From the NCBI GenBank assembly GCA_001606155.1, contig LODT01000006.1, positions 930,001 to 994,000 on the forward strand: a DNA stretch of 64,000 bases. Direction: 5' to 3'. Position numbers and translations under genes: made by a program. The notes beneath the pieces were generated by a model. That model saw nothing but the letters and a program-made list of their open reading frames with translations, ran no database searches and had not been told where the DNA came from. Shown in pieces: positions 1 to 11,538 of the stretch (its first letter is position 1; each line of letters begins with the position of its first letter). This DNA comes from Tieghemostelium lacteum (Eukaryota; Evosea; Eumycetozoa; Dictyosteliales; Raperosteliaceae).

Positions 1-2084
1 AATTTTGATAATCTAACCCAAGATCAAGAGATTTTAGTAAAAATTTGGTTACCTATGGAATACACTGGAACACTGTATAAAGTCAGAAAATTCAGTGGAG
101 GTAAATCAACAATGGAAATTCTAAATATTCTCAATTCACAATTGGCACCATTTTACCAGTCACCTAAAAACAAGTTATTCCTAAACAATGAAGATAAACC
201 CATACCCCCACATGTGACCCTAAAAAAATTAAATTTATCAAAAACTGTAGGTGTACTTTTTTTAGAGAGGTCAGAGATCAGCCAGAGGAATGATTACTTA
301 TACAATTTTATAATACGATATAGGATGTAATTTATATAAGAAGAGAACCTGAATATGAAATATCTGCACCTGGGTATCCTAATAAGGGTACATTGGTTTT
401 GGACAAGGATATAAAGGTTGTAGAGATACTTCAAAAGATTGAATTATGGTTATTTGATAAGGTGGATGATGGAAGACCACATGCTAATAGTAGTGGTTCA
501 AATGGAGTTCAAGCAGATTATACAACTGATATTATAGATGAAGTTCATAAGGAACATGATGATAATGGCTTTGTTTCCAATTATAATCTACTAAAGAAAC
601 TTTCATTACCAAACAGTAGAAAATCATCTAAACTCAACAGAGGCTATTATCTCAGACTTTTTGATCAGAAACAATTAAATAACTATGGTATTAAGATTAA
701 AGATACTTTGATTTTCAAAAAGAAGGTACTTAATCGTGGTCTTGGTGTTGATGATGCTGAAGGTGGTATAGAACTTCTAGTAGTCTATTCACCATTATCA
801 ATGTATCCTACACCTTCTGAATTGAATATCAATCATGACTCAGAAGAACAACAACAATCATCTAACACCTCAACACCACCAATTTCACCAAATTTAAAAT
901 CCGGAATGGAAAACTTAAATTTACAAAATGTGGGGGGTAATGAAAAATCACCAAATAGCATGACATCAGTTGGTGGTGGATTTAATAACATTATTGCAAC
1001 TAGTATGATTAAAATTGAAAAACCATTGTTGATTAATGATCCTAATGAGGATTCATCTGACACTGGAAATGGTACAGCTGGAAGTATATCAGTAAAGAAA
1101 GATAAAGGTAAGAAGAAAACATTGTCAGGTGTAGGTCTACCTTTTAATGTACAACATAAAACACATGTAGATTATGAATATAAATGGACTGGTGCCAATG
1201 TTGAAGAGTCATTTGAATTCAAGGAGAAGTTAGGTCAAGGTGGATATGGAGCTGTATTTAGAGTCTCACATAAAGAGACTGGATTTAATCTAGCTGTAAA
1301 AGTTCTTTCTGTGACTCCAACTAGACTAAAAGACATTGAAAAAGAGATGGACCTTCTCAAAAAGTGTCGGTGTCCTAATGTACTTTCCTATTATGGAAGT
1401 ATTAGTAAACTTACTGAACTTTGGATTCTGATGGACTACTGTGCAGTTGGGTCTATTAAAGATATGATGAAAACATGTTGTGATACATTGGATGAAGATC
1501 AAATCTCTGCAGTTACTTTGAATGTATTGGGTGGACTTGGATACCTCCATTCCAAAGGTATAGTTCATCTAGATGTCAAAGCTGCCAATATCCTTCTAAC
1601 AGAAGACAAACAGATTAAAATGGCTGATTTTGGAGTTAGTCAACAACTTCAAACTCCATATGGCCACTCTAATGTTTTGATAGGATCACCTCTGTATATG
1701 GCACCAGAACTTATATTAAAAGCACCATTTTCAGCTAAAGCTGATGTATGGTCACTAGGTATAACATTAATTGAGTTGGCTGAAGGTAGACCACCTGGAA
1801 GAGGTCTAAAGAATATGAATCAGTTATTGGAGATACCCAATATGGCACCACCTAAACTCTCTAATCCTAAAGATTGGTCACCTTCATTCAATGACTTCCT
1901 CTCCAAATGTCTAACAAAAGACCCAGAACAAAGACCATCAGTTAGTGAATTACTTTCTCATCCATTTATGCAATCTGCCAAAACTACAGAATGTCTAAAT
2001 GCCATGATGAAACAATGTCTCTCCATCAAAGAAGCTCAAATTAAAGAATTTGAAGAAAATTTAAATTCTCATCCAGAGCCCTAA
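1..2084 (+). CDS. STE-family (Ste20/MST-like) protein kinase, 5' partial
   Basis: The gene is open at the window's left edge. Exon 1 runs to 246, a 77-bp intron (donor GTAGGT at 247, acceptor TAG ending at 323) joins in phase, and the rest reads to 2084. The N-terminal part (about 100 residues visible) looks like a ubiquitin-like or FERM F0-type fold but I cannot name it. It is followed by a Ser/Asn-rich linker. The C-terminal kinase domain begins near 1200 and has glycine loop GQGGYG, catalytic lysine in LAVKVL, DFG in MADFGVS, and the APE segment MAPEL. The catalytic loop reads HLDVKAAN: the usual HRD arginine is leucine, while the catalytic Asp and Asn are kept. Closest in style to the STE group (MST/mkc-like) of amoebae. 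Substrate and pathway are unknown. The true N-terminus lies outside the window. Confidence 0.85.
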
Positions 2085-2523
2085 TTCCCTCACCAACATA
2101 TCACACACCACATATTTATTAATTAATTTTTTTTATTGTATAAAATAAAATCAACTTGACATGAGGTTGACCTAATTTAATACTTTTATTTTTTTTTATT
2201 TTGTTTATCTATTCTTCTAAATATTCAACATCAATAATGAACTCTTGTAAGAGAACCTTTGAAATTGGATAGAATGATGTTGGTTTAAAAAGGGATTAAT
2301 TCTAATAACATATCACAGAGTTATCAGCAATTTGCCTATCCCTTTAAACTACTCGAAGACTTTCCATTTTAGGGAAATCATATGATTTCTTGGAAAGATT
2401 TTTTTTATACGTTTGATGATATTTTCAAATTTTACAAGGAGCGCCAAAAAATTATTTGTCTGCAACAACTTCATTTTTTATTTATTTTATTAATAAAAAA
2501 AGTTTTATCAAACAGTTTATCAA
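2085..2523. other. Intergenic spacer with a faint minus-strand coding relic
   Basis: A+T-rich spacer of 439 bp between the kinase and the FHA gene. On the minus strand, roughly 2209-2460 contains peptide-like stretches (for example ISKVLLQEFIIDVEYLEE just before a stop at 2209-2211). They are interrupted by several stops and frame changes and I could not assemble them with plausible introns. It may be a small decayed gene or chance. No RNA gene was recognised. Confidence 0.3.
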
Positions 2524-3554
2524 ATGTTTGAGAATTCAAATGATAATCAGATTTTACAGGGAAATTCTGAAAAAGAAAATTATAAAGAATCAGTGTTAGA
2601 AGAACCAGTATTAAGTCAAGAACTTGATCGTTCTCCTATTAAATATGATGAAGGGACAAATTTAGATGTATCTATAATAGAGAGTAAGCATCAACAGCAA
2701 GAGATACACATAAAAACTATAGAAACTCCAGTACCTGAAGAAAAACAAATTGTGAAACACACAGAAGAAGAAAAAATCATTAAAGGTGTTGAAGTATCAA
2801 AACCTAGAAAAAGAAGAGTATATGCTGTCATTGTACTATTAAATAGAGATCTATCTGTTAACCAATCCTATGAAATGACTAGAAAACTTATTGTTATTGG
2901 AACGTATGTATACATAATTACATTTTGTAACAAAGTTATAAAATGAAGATATACTAATACATAAGGGGGTGTATATACTAGTAACCCAGATTGTGATATT
3001 TATGTTGGTAGAAATGGTATTGAAGAAAGACATTGTGAATTGTTTCTAAATGAAACCAATTTGAGATTCTATATTAAACCATTGGTCAGTGCTAAAAAGA
3101 ATTATACAATTAGAGTCAATTCAGTACCATTAGATAAATCAGATAGTTGTGTACAAATTGAAAATGATGATTTGGTTTCATTTTGTTTTAGATCTATTAG
3201 GTTACAGACTAAAGTAAGACCAGTGGATATTGGAGTTAATATTGATCAACCAATACAAAATAGAATTTCTTATCATTCAGATGCTGAAATTACATCATCA
3301 CCACCTATGAATGGGGGTGGAACAAGTAACCTTAATCAAAGTAATTCTAGTGTAACTCTAAAATCTCTATTACCACAACAAAAACAACAAAAGCAACAAC
3401 CTATACCATTAAAGACTACAACTATTACAACTACTATTACTACTAATAAACGTATATCATCACCTCTATCCAAAAAGACACCAACACCAAGTAAAACAGC
3501 ACAAAGAGATGAAAATGTACTTAATAACATAAGATCTAAACTTGATAAGAAAAG

Positions 3555-3608
<54 letters not shown>

Positions 3609-4980
3609 GAAATTACAAGAATCTCCTGAGATCTCCGAAGAGGAATCTGAAAAAGAAACTGATCATGAAAATAACACAAATCAAACTAGTAGTATAAAGA
3701 AAGTTGAAGATCTACCATTGATTTCAAATACACCTGAAGTCTCAGAAGAAGAGTCTGAATCTGATAAAGAGATTCCAAAATATACACCTGGATATAAATC
3801 TGTTACCACCAACACTGTTGATGTTAAAAAGAAACCTGCAACTACAACAACTACTAAAAAAACTGTACCACTACCACCTACTCAAAAGAGGGTTCTGACA
3901 CCTGTTAAATCAGTTTTGGAATCTGATGATGACGATGATGAAAATGATGATGATGATGATGATGAAAGTGATATTGATATTGAAAATTCTGATGATGATT
4001 TCAAACTAAAAACTACAACTAAAAAGGTAGTTAATACTAGAAGAGCAGGTTTAGATCATAATGTTCCAAAGAGTACTTCTTATTTAGTTACAAAGAAAAC
4101 TTTAACTAGAAGTAGTGTTGGTAGTAATGGAAAGAAGAAATTAACACCTGTGGTTGAAACTGATGATAGTGATTTTCAGTCATCTCAAGACAGTCAAGTT
4201 CCAACTACAAATTCCAAAAAGGTATTGTCTACTAGTACTAGGAAATCAGTAGTTACAAAGACCACTACAACAACTACCAAGAGTAAGAATAGTAAAAAGA
4301 AAGAGATGGATCCTGGAACTATTTCAAAGAAAGAAGCGGATCGTATTATTAAAGAGTATAAACAAAAATATGAAAAGTTTGTTAAATTGCCTATACCAGC
4401 AACACCATTTCAAACTAAGGCATTGAGATCTATAGAGTTACTGAGAGAGAAGAAACTCAGTACCAATATGGATCTTACATTTTTCTTTGAAAATATTCTG
4501 GATTTCACATTTGAAGAATCCTATGTCATTGATTATCACAGTTATATTGTAGATTTATCAACTATAAAGAAGATAATGGCTAGGGTCTGTCAAGATAAGA
4601 ACTATTCAATCAATGATTTGTTGAAGGATTTCAATCAGATTATTAAAAATGGAGAGTATTGGAATGATGAAGTTGAACAGGCTGTTGAACGTAAATGTGT
4701 AATCTTACTACAAGAGGAATACTATAAGATACTTTATCAAGTTGGTTTAATCTCCAAGAACACCTATAAAAAGTATATGAAAAAGAGTTTTGCAGAGAAA
4801 GAATCTCAAAAACAAAAACTAAAGAATTCAGGAAAACAATTCAAATCCATCAAATTACCATACTGTATTAATGAAACCATTATAGAAGACTCTGGTGATG
4901 AAATGGAGGTTGATGAAGAAAGAGAAGAAAATGAAGATGAAGATGAACTAAATATTAATAATGACCAAGATGATGAATAA
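2524..4980 (+). CDS. FHA-domain protein with poly-Q and acidic regions
   Basis: Two exons, 2524-2903 and 2982-4980, are joined by a 78-bp intron (donor GTATGT, acceptor TAG), giving about 792 aa. The intron lies inside a forkhead-associated (FHA) domain: residues around the junction read RKLIVIGTNPDCDIYVGRNG, followed by the ERHCEL strand, the usual FHA phosphothreonine-binding core. After the FHA come Ser/Thr- and Lys-rich low complexity, a CAA-encoded poly-Q run (about 3557-3609), Asp/Glu stretches and a folded-looking C-terminal block (about 4320-4850) rich in charged helices, then an acidic tail. The composition suggests a nuclear scaffold that reads phosphorylated partners, but this is inference; the C-terminal block was not recognised. 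Neither exon alone contains the complete FHA domain. Confidence 0.82.
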
Positions 4981-5175
4981 TTAACCATTTAAATATTAAT
5001 AAAAATTAAAAAGATTTATTAACACTTAAAGTATATTTTAAAAAAATTGAAAAAGTTACCTCTGTATTTCATTTTATAAAATTATGCACATACATTGGAT
5101 CAACTCAAAAACACAAGAAGGAATTATTTTTTTTTTTTTTTTTTTTATTTCATTTCACAATAACTAGTAATAAAA

Positions 5176-8100
5176 ATGTACAGAATAATTAAATTAAAAT
5201 TTACAAAAGATAAAAATAATTCAGGAAATGAATTAAAAGATATTGGATACAATATCACTAGTCTGTTATTGTGGTGTTTTAGTACAGAGCAAAGAAAGAA
5301 TAAACAAATTAGTCAATTTTTAAAGTTAATATATGATCATTACAATCTGACAACATTTCAAATTAATCAACTAGAAGAAGAACATTTATTTAATAATTTT
5401 CAGACAGAGGCATTACAGGAATATGATAATAATGGTAACAATACCAATAGTAATGGTAATAATGTAAAATTAAAAAACTATTATCTCTTTGAAGAGGTTT
5501 ATAATAAGAGTTTTCTAGATATGATTAGACAGACTCCTGTGTACTTGGATTTAGAAAACTATATAAAAGAGTTTAAAGACGCGATACTCAATTTTGAAGT
5601 ACACAATCTACAGAGTCTCAATGGAGAGTCGATACGTGAGAGTACTGATGGTTCCATTTTGGTAGGTCAAGATAACTACAGTAAAGAATCTGAAGATAGA
5701 TTTGAAAAGTTTAAAGAAGATCAATCACAAACCTATCAAATTAAAATGTTAGAGTTTGGTCAGACACTGTCTAACCTATACACTAACATTGACCTAAATA
5801 TCATCTATGAGTCCTTAGAATCCATGGTTATCAATCACCTTTTTATCTATATATTCCCCCTAAACAAAAAGAAAGATCAAGAACTTAAATCTATAATACA
5901 TTACGCTAATATCAGAGAAAAACAGTTATTTTCAAAAAATAGTAATAATAACAATACAGATGAACAACCACTCTATGAGTTACCAACTGTAATACAAGAT
6001 CCTATGTTATGGGAACCTGCTATCGTTGAATTAGCATCACTAAATCAATTTCAGTCACCTAGAGATAAGATAATGTGTATATTGAGAACCTGTCGAAAGA
6101 TTTCATCACTATTGACAAGTACTGGTAAATCCTATGGTGCTGATGAATTTCTTACCTGTCTAATCTATCTAGTACTAAATTCCAATCCATCCTATCTCTA
6201 CAGTAATCTAAAATACTTAGAGCTATTTAGAACCAATAATCTCATTCTCTCTGAGATTGACTATTATCTTGTAAATCTAAATTCAACAATCTACATGATT
6301 GAACAATCCTACAAAGACAAATACCTTCAATCATTAACCTCAACTAATGAGGACTCTGACACCTTTTATGACTATCCAACTCAATCTAATATTGTATATA
6401 ACAATAATGAAAATAATGAAAGTAATGAAAATAATAATAATAATAATGTAAATAATAATAATAACATGGAAATTGATGGGAAATTAAATGACCCATTAAT
6501 TAATCCTACAGTAGGTGATGATAAGGAAAAAGAAGATTCAGTTGAATTTAAGGAAATTTATGAAAAATGTGATAGTATATTATTGGAGATACTTAGAATT
6601 GCACTGTCAACTGGTGACTATTCTAGTGTTATAAGATCGGCTTTAAAGAGATTTACTTTGAAATTGACAAAAGGTACATCAATTTCAAATTTATTTATAT
6701 TGGAACATAAGATTTGGGAGACTTCTCAAGGTGTTCAAGGAGGTAGTTCATCAAATAGTACCAGTGGTGAGAATGCTTTGAATAAATTTAAAAAGATTGC
6801 TGATGTGTTTGATAAGACAAAATCAACAAATAGAAGGATAAAGATGGCAGCTGCTGGTATTGTTGGTGGTGGATTACTGATATTTGCAGCTGTGGTATCT
6901 GCACCTGCTTTATTGGCTGCTTTAGGTGTTATGGTAAATCCCATTGCATCAGCAGCTGTAACTTCACTGCTATTTGGAACTGCAGGTGCTACTCTATCAG
7001 CTGAAAGAATGTCAAAGATTACCAGTGGTCTAAAAGAATTCTCTGTTAGAAAAGTTAATGAATCCCAAGGTTTACATTTAAATATAGGTGTAATAGGATG
7101 GGTTAGTGATAAAGTCAAATTTGATCAAGATTTGACATTATTTGAACAAGCTATATTCTCTGGTAACATGTGTCTAGGAGAGACCTTGTCATTAGTTTGG
7201 GAACCTGAGTTACTGTACACATTCTACCAGAATTTATTGGAATATAGACAAAAGGTTACAAAAAGTTCTACTATATTCAATCAATTTGCATTAAAGATGA
7301 TGAATCATATTATTCTACCTGGAAAAGGGTTGTTGGAAGATGGTAATCTAATGCCAAACCAATTGAAGGATTCCAGTAAGAAAGCTGCTAAATTGCTAGC
7401 TGATGAGATATGTGCATCTACATTTGGTAATCGTCCCATTACATTGGTTGGTGTGTCTTTGGGTGCTAGAATTATCTATCAGTGTCTATTACATCTTTCA
7501 GAGAAGTCAATGGATCATAAGATTGAAAATGTACTGTTGATTGGATCACCAGTACCTATTCAACTTAAAGATTGGCAAAAAATTAGAAAAGTAGTTTCTG
7601 GTAGAATTGTAAATTGTTTCTCCAAAAAAGATTTACTTTTACAGTATTTCTATCAAACCTCTAATCTTGATGGCGTTCACAGTCTTGCTTCTGGATTCTA
7701 TCCAATCATCTACGATATTCCAAATCCCAATGATTTTAATATGTTTTTTAATATTTCAAATACTACAACTACAACTACTACAACTACTACAACTACCAAT
7801 ATTAATAATAATAATAATAATAATGATAAGAAATCAACAACCAATACTACTAGTAGTACTATAAGTTCTCCAAATCAAAAGAAAGAAGATGAGGAAAGAG
7901 AACTGAAAATGGATATTAATAGTATTGAAAATGTTGATGTCAGTTCAATTATATCATCTCATTTGGATTACCAAAATGAGGAGGTTTTAAATTTAATATT
8001 CTTACATGTAAGAATATATTCATGTGAACCATGTCTACCAGTACTCTCTCAAAAACTATTAATAACACTACCACCTATTGATAAGAATACCTCTGGAAAT

Positions 8101-8217
8101 ATTATCAAAAAAGAACAAGAACTCATAGAATTGATAGAGTTAAATAATATTAATAATACTTATAGTAATCAGAATGACAATGATCTCATTGAAAAAGATA
8201 ATGAAATATCAAAATAA
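5176..8217 (+). CDS. DUF726 / TMCO4-like alpha/beta-hydrolase-fold membrane protein
   Basis: Single-exon gene of 1013 aa. The central hydrophobic block (around residues 555-615, rich in Gly/Ala) forms one or two membrane segments. It is followed by an alpha/beta-hydrolase-like region with nucleophile-elbow motif GVSLG in LTLVGVSLGARIIYQ, and by the strand ENVLLIGSPVPI. This order is that of the DUF726 family, which includes human TMCO4 and fungal Mil1-type proteins. Poly-N and Thr insertions (about residues 420-440 and 860-880) are typical of amoeba proteins. An oligo-T tract at 5128-5146 lies just upstream, a common promoter feature in dictyostelids. Enzymatic activity is unproven in the family; the GxSxG motif is present but I could not place Asp/His partners. 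Confidence 0.85.
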   Translation: MYRIIKLKFTKDKNNSGNELKDIGYNITSLLLWCFSTEQRKNKQISQFLKLIYDHYNLTTFQINQLEEEHLFNNFQTEALQEYDNNGNNTNSNGNNVKLKNYYLFEEVYNKSFLDMIRQTPVYLDLENYIKEFKDAILNFEVHNLQSLNGESIRESTDGSILVGQDNYSKESEDRFEKFKEDQSQTYQIKMLEFGQTLSNLYTNIDLNIIYESLESMVINHLFIYIFPLNKKKDQELKSIIHYANIREKQLFSKNSNNNNTDEQPLYELPTVIQDPMLWEPAIVELASLNQFQSPRDKIMCILRTCRKISSLLTSTGKSYGADEFLTCLIYLVLNSNPSYLYSNLKYLELFRTNNLILSEIDYYLVNLNSTIYMIEQSYKDKYLQSLTSTNEDSDTFYDYPTQSNIVYNNNENNESNENNNNNNVNNNNNMEIDGKLNDPLINPTVGDDKEKEDSVEFKEIYEKCDSILLEILRIALSTGDYSSVIRSALKRFTLKLTKGTSISNLFILEHKIWETSQGVQGGSSSNSTSGENALNKFKKIADVFDKTKSTNRRIKMAAAGIVGGGLLIFAAVVSAPALLAALGVMVNPIASAAVTSLLFGTAGATLSAERMSKITSGLKEFSVRKVNESQGLHLNIGVIGWVSDKVKFDQDLTLFEQAIFSGNMCLGETLSLVWEPELLYTFYQNLLEYRQKVTKSSTIFNQFALKMMNHIILPGKGLLEDGNLMPNQLKDSSKKAAKLLADEICASTFGNRPITLVGVSLGARIIYQCLLHLSEKSMDHKIENVLLIGSPVPIQLKDWQKIRKVVSGRIVNCFSKKDLLLQYFYQTSNLDGVHSLASGFYPIIYDIPNPNDFNMFFNISNTTTTTTTTTTTTNINNNNNNNDKKSTTNTTSSTISSPNQKKEDEERELKMDINSIENVDVSSIISSHLDYQNEEVLNLIFLHVRIYSCEPCLPVLSQKLLITLPPIDKNTSGNIIKKEQELIELIELNNINNTYSNQNDNDLIEKDNEISK

Positions 8218-8442
8218 AAATAATAAGGTTAAACTTTTGTATATAATGTAACCACCCCAACCATTACCACACACTTCTATTTTTTAAAATCTATAACTTA
8301 ATCCAACCAATAATCACCACATTAACCACCCACACACAAAAACATTGAAAATTGATATATATTTTTAAAAATAATTAGTTTAGTTGATATTCTATTTAAA
8401 ATTGAATTCCAATTAATTTAAATATATCTTAAAAATATTAAG

Positions 8443-9195
8443 ATGGCTAGAAATCATCCATATCATACAGTTTCACAGAGATATTCATGTAGTAACTGTT
8501 GTATATCTATAAATGTAATATTATTTTTTATAACATTGATTAGTGGTATATCAATAACTGCTGCTATATTAGTACCTTCTATTCAATATAAAGAGAATTG
8601 GTTGGCATTAGAATGTTCATTAATATCAAAACAAATAGAACCAATCACATGTCAATCCGAAAAAGAATGTAAAGAAGATAGTAATCAAGTTAGATTCCCA
8701 TACTATTTCTATGATAATGGTAGAAATGATTTCATTGTCAATACAATAAATAAGGAAATTGAACAAAGAGATTCCTCATCAAGTACCACATTTTCAATTA
8801 GAAGAAATGCTGTGTATCCTACTACTAGTGCAGAGATTTCAAATGAATGTCCATCAACTAAACCCTATCCATGTTATAGGGGTATTATATCATTTAACTA
8901 TCCACTCAATAAGACATTCAATGCATATCAGTCATTGTATATTCAAGGTGATTACATGGTATCCAGTCAATATGTTCAATCTGTAGAGACATCACTGTTT
9001 CCATGTTGGATAAACAGTCAAAATAACAGTCAAGTTTCAATTCAACCAATTCCACTGTATTCACCAGGTGGTGCAATAGCAGTTGGCGTACTATTTTCTC
9101 TATCTCTACTTACACTCATACTGATACTAATCTTTATTTCCATTCGATGTTTCTGTAAAAATGATCAATATAACCAGTATCAATATATTCTATAA
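8443..9195 (+). CDS. Two-span membrane protein with cysteine-containing loop, function unknown
   Basis: 250 aa, no intron needed. A short basic N-terminus leads into a first membrane segment (about residues 25-48, INVILFFITLISGISITAA). A loop of about 150 residues contains six or more cysteines and several N-x-S/T sites, followed by a second membrane segment (about 207-235) and a short Cys/Tyr-rich tail. Paired cysteines and glycosylation sites suggest the loop is extracellular or lumenal. The topology resembles small plasma-membrane proteins common in dictyostelids, but no family was recognised. Confidence 0.7.
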   Translation: MARNHPYHTVSQRYSCSNCCISINVILFFITLISGISITAAILVPSIQYKENWLALECSLISKQIEPITCQSEKECKEDSNQVRFPYYFYDNGRNDFIVNTINKEIEQRDSSSSTTFSIRRNAVYPTTSAEISNECPSTKPYPCYRGIISFNYPLNKTFNAYQSLYIQGDYMVSSQYVQSVETSLFPCWINSQNNSQVSIQPIPLYSPGGAIAVGVLFSLSLLTLILILIFISIRCFCKNDQYNQYQYIL

Positions 9196-9328
9196 ACACC
9201 TGTTTTTACTTTAACCTACATTCACCCCACAAACCCAATTAAGATAGAATGTAATAAGTAGGAGTGTGTCAGAGGTTATATCTAATAAATATAGTTTCTT
9301 TTGTAAATATGTATATAAATGACCATCA

Positions 9329-9763
9329 TTAACAAAATGAATTCAGAGTTCTAGTTGCCATAATTAACATATCATAAAATCCATTAACAGTTCTTCTAAG
9401 ATCATCAGCACTATTTGATGCATAGAGTCTTTATATGGTATTATAACGATTAATAACTTTATACGGATTAATATAGAATCAAAATCAAAACCTACACTAT
9501 AAATTTACTATCTTTGACTGAATACTCTCTATAAATATTTAAATTGATTTCTTTATCAACTTCAAGGGTGTTTTTTATAAATGTTGAGTATTCTTCAGTT
9601 TTATAATCAATCTCTACAGTACTACAGTTTAAATTGATTAGTATACTAATATCTGGATAATTATCTAATGTAACATTTACTATCTATATTTAAGATTTTG
9701 ATCAGATCTAATCTTTTTTGCGTTTGTTTCCTCATCACTGTAATCATCTTCAAAATCGTCCAT
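9329..9763 (-). CDS. pcc1: KEOPS complex subunit Pcc1 homologue (spliced small gene)
   Basis: Read on the minus strand. A coding exon spans 9683 to 9496 and a last exon 9428 to 9329 (stop TAA). They are joined across a 67-bp intron with donor GTAGGT at 9495 and acceptor AAG at 9429-9430, phases matching. The exon contains EEYSTFIKNTLEVDKE. The last exon reads SADDLRRTVNGFYDML followed by IMATRTLNSF. These match the Pcc1/LAGE3 family: the N-terminal strand plus helix, then the 'ADD-LR--VN-F-D-L' helix used for dimerisation and Kae1 binding. Pcc1 is part of KEOPS, which makes t6A in ANN-decoding tRNAs. An ATG at 9763-9761 begins an acidic stretch (MDDFEDDYSDEET), but the junction between it and the 9683 exon is unresolved: the frames differ and no canonical donor is obvious. 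Confidence 0.72.
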
Positions 9764-9835
9764 GTTATTGTGTAATTTCTTAGGATAATGAAAATGATTA
9801 ATTTTTTTTATTTTTTCAAGTCAAAGTTCACATTA
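9764..9835. promoter_or_regulatory. Compact divergent promoter between pcc1 and TOE1-like gene
   Basis: The minus-strand pcc1 reading and the plus-strand nuclease gene point away from each other. Between their likely ATGs there are only 72 bp (24 bp if the nuclease starts at 9788). The stretch is A/T-rich with an oligo-T run at about 9802-9815. A shared bidirectional promoter is inferred from geometry alone. Confidence 0.4.
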
Positions 9836-11508
9836 ATGAATGAAAAGGATAGAAATTTTATAAAAAGAATTAATAATTCAAATTTCAATGAGGAAATTGA
9901 ACATTTTAAAAATGATTTAAAAAATGCAACATTCTTATCATTAGATACTGAATTCTCAGGAATTGGATTTTCAAATATTAGGCAAAAGTACGAACTTTTT
10001 ATAAACTCCAAGAGTTATGATATAATCTAATCTATTTTAATTAAATATTAGTGATATCTCTGAAAGATATGTTGCAATGTTAAAAGTATTACGAAATCGA
10101 TCACTCTATGAATTAGGAGTTGCAATTTATACACAGTTAGATGAGGATGATAGCAGTGATAAAAATGAATATTCTACTTCTAGTAGAAAGAGAAAACTTA
10201 ATCTTACACGTAGATATGAAATTAAGATTTATAATTTTGTATTGTTGAATTCATTTGATCATACTATATCCCCTCATAGTATGACATTTTTAGCTCAACA
10301 CGGATTCGATTTTAATGAACTTTTTCTGCATGGTATACCATTTAATGTAAAGAAACATGATGAGGCACCACCAACATCACCATATAAAATAATTATAGAT
10401 TCACTATCAAAGTGCAATGTACCTGTTATTGTACACAATGGAATATTAGATCTCCTATTTATATTTCAAACATTTATAGCTGAACTACCTGACCAACTCA
10501 CTGACTTTATATCTATTCTATTAAAATATTTTCCAAAAGTGTATGTTTATTACTATAACTCTAAATTACATGAATACTAATTCATATTCAATTAAAAACA
10601 GGTTTGATACAAAATATATTTCTGAATATTGTGATAACCCTGAAACTAGATCATTTTTACCATATCTATTTAGTAAATAGTAGGTATTATTAAATAATTA
10701 TTATTTACTTTAATTTCTAAATTATTAATTTAAAATACTCAATTCTAGTGAAAGACATAATTTTCAAAGAATTCAAAATGAAAAGTCACACATTTCATGT
10801 GAAATTAAAGGATATTCAATTCCATTTATAAATATAACACATAGTCTTTATAAACCATGGGAAAATAATGTTAAATTGTGTTCTGATTTTTCAGTAAGTG
10901 TCCATCTCAAATTGTATTCCATTTTTCAGAATATTAACATTAATTTATTAAATATTTAGAATCATGGTTATTGTAAATTAGGTATGCAATGTAAGAATTC
11001 ACATGACATTACTTTAATATTAGACCAAGAAGAACATAAAAGAAACAAAGTTAGAGAGAGAAAAAGAATTAAATTACAACAAAAAGAACTTCAACAAGAA
11101 GAAGAAAAAACAAAAGATGATATTGGTGTAACTATTGATAACAATGAAAATCAAAAAGACAAAGATTCAGATTCAGAAATTGAAGAATCTGAAGAGATTA
11201 GTAATAATAACAATAATAGTAATGTTATTAACCAAGTAGCAAAATTTGGTAATTATAATATACATTCAGCAGGATTTGATGCTGCAATGACTGGATTTGT
11301 GTTTTGTTATTTTCACATGACCGTACCTGATTTGGCAAATTTGGACCAATCAAAGTTTTTAAATAGAATATATTTGTCTGGTAAAAATACTTCTTTATAT
11401 TTACAAGCTACAAAATATCCAACAACCAATACCAGTACTACTACACCATCTTCATTTAATAGTTTAATTACATCAACTTACCATAAAAAGAAATGGAATA
11501 TAAAATAA
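9836..11508 (+). CDS. toe1: TOE1-type DEDD deadenylase with CCCH zinc finger (five exons)
   Basis: Reconstructed exons: 9836-9987, 10052-10540, 10602-10679, 10749-10893, 10960-11508 (about 470 aa), all introns 61-69 bp with GT/AG and matching phases. An in-frame ATG at 9788 is an alternative start; 9836 leaves more promoter. Exon 1 has the first DEDD motif, LSLDTEFSGIG. Exon 2 carries MTFLAQHGFDFNELFLHGIPF and the second motif VHNGILDLLFIF. Exon 3 has FDTKYISEY, the third catalytic Asp. The zinc finger CX8CX5CX3H is split by the fourth intron (CSDFS / NHGYCKLGMQCKNSH). Basic helices and the conserved tail (HSAGFDAAMTGF, RIYLSGK) complete the architecture of human TOE1, a nuclear 3'-to-5' exonuclease that matures snRNA tails. 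The acidic poly-Asn linker is amoeba-specific. Confidence 0.9.
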
Positions 11509-11538
11509 ATGCATTTTTATTTTAGTTTATGGTTTTTT

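Noticed and set aside
2209-2460. Small spliced gene on the minus strand between the kinase and FHA genes
   Set aside because: Protein-like words are present but no combination of introns gives one open product; left only as a note.
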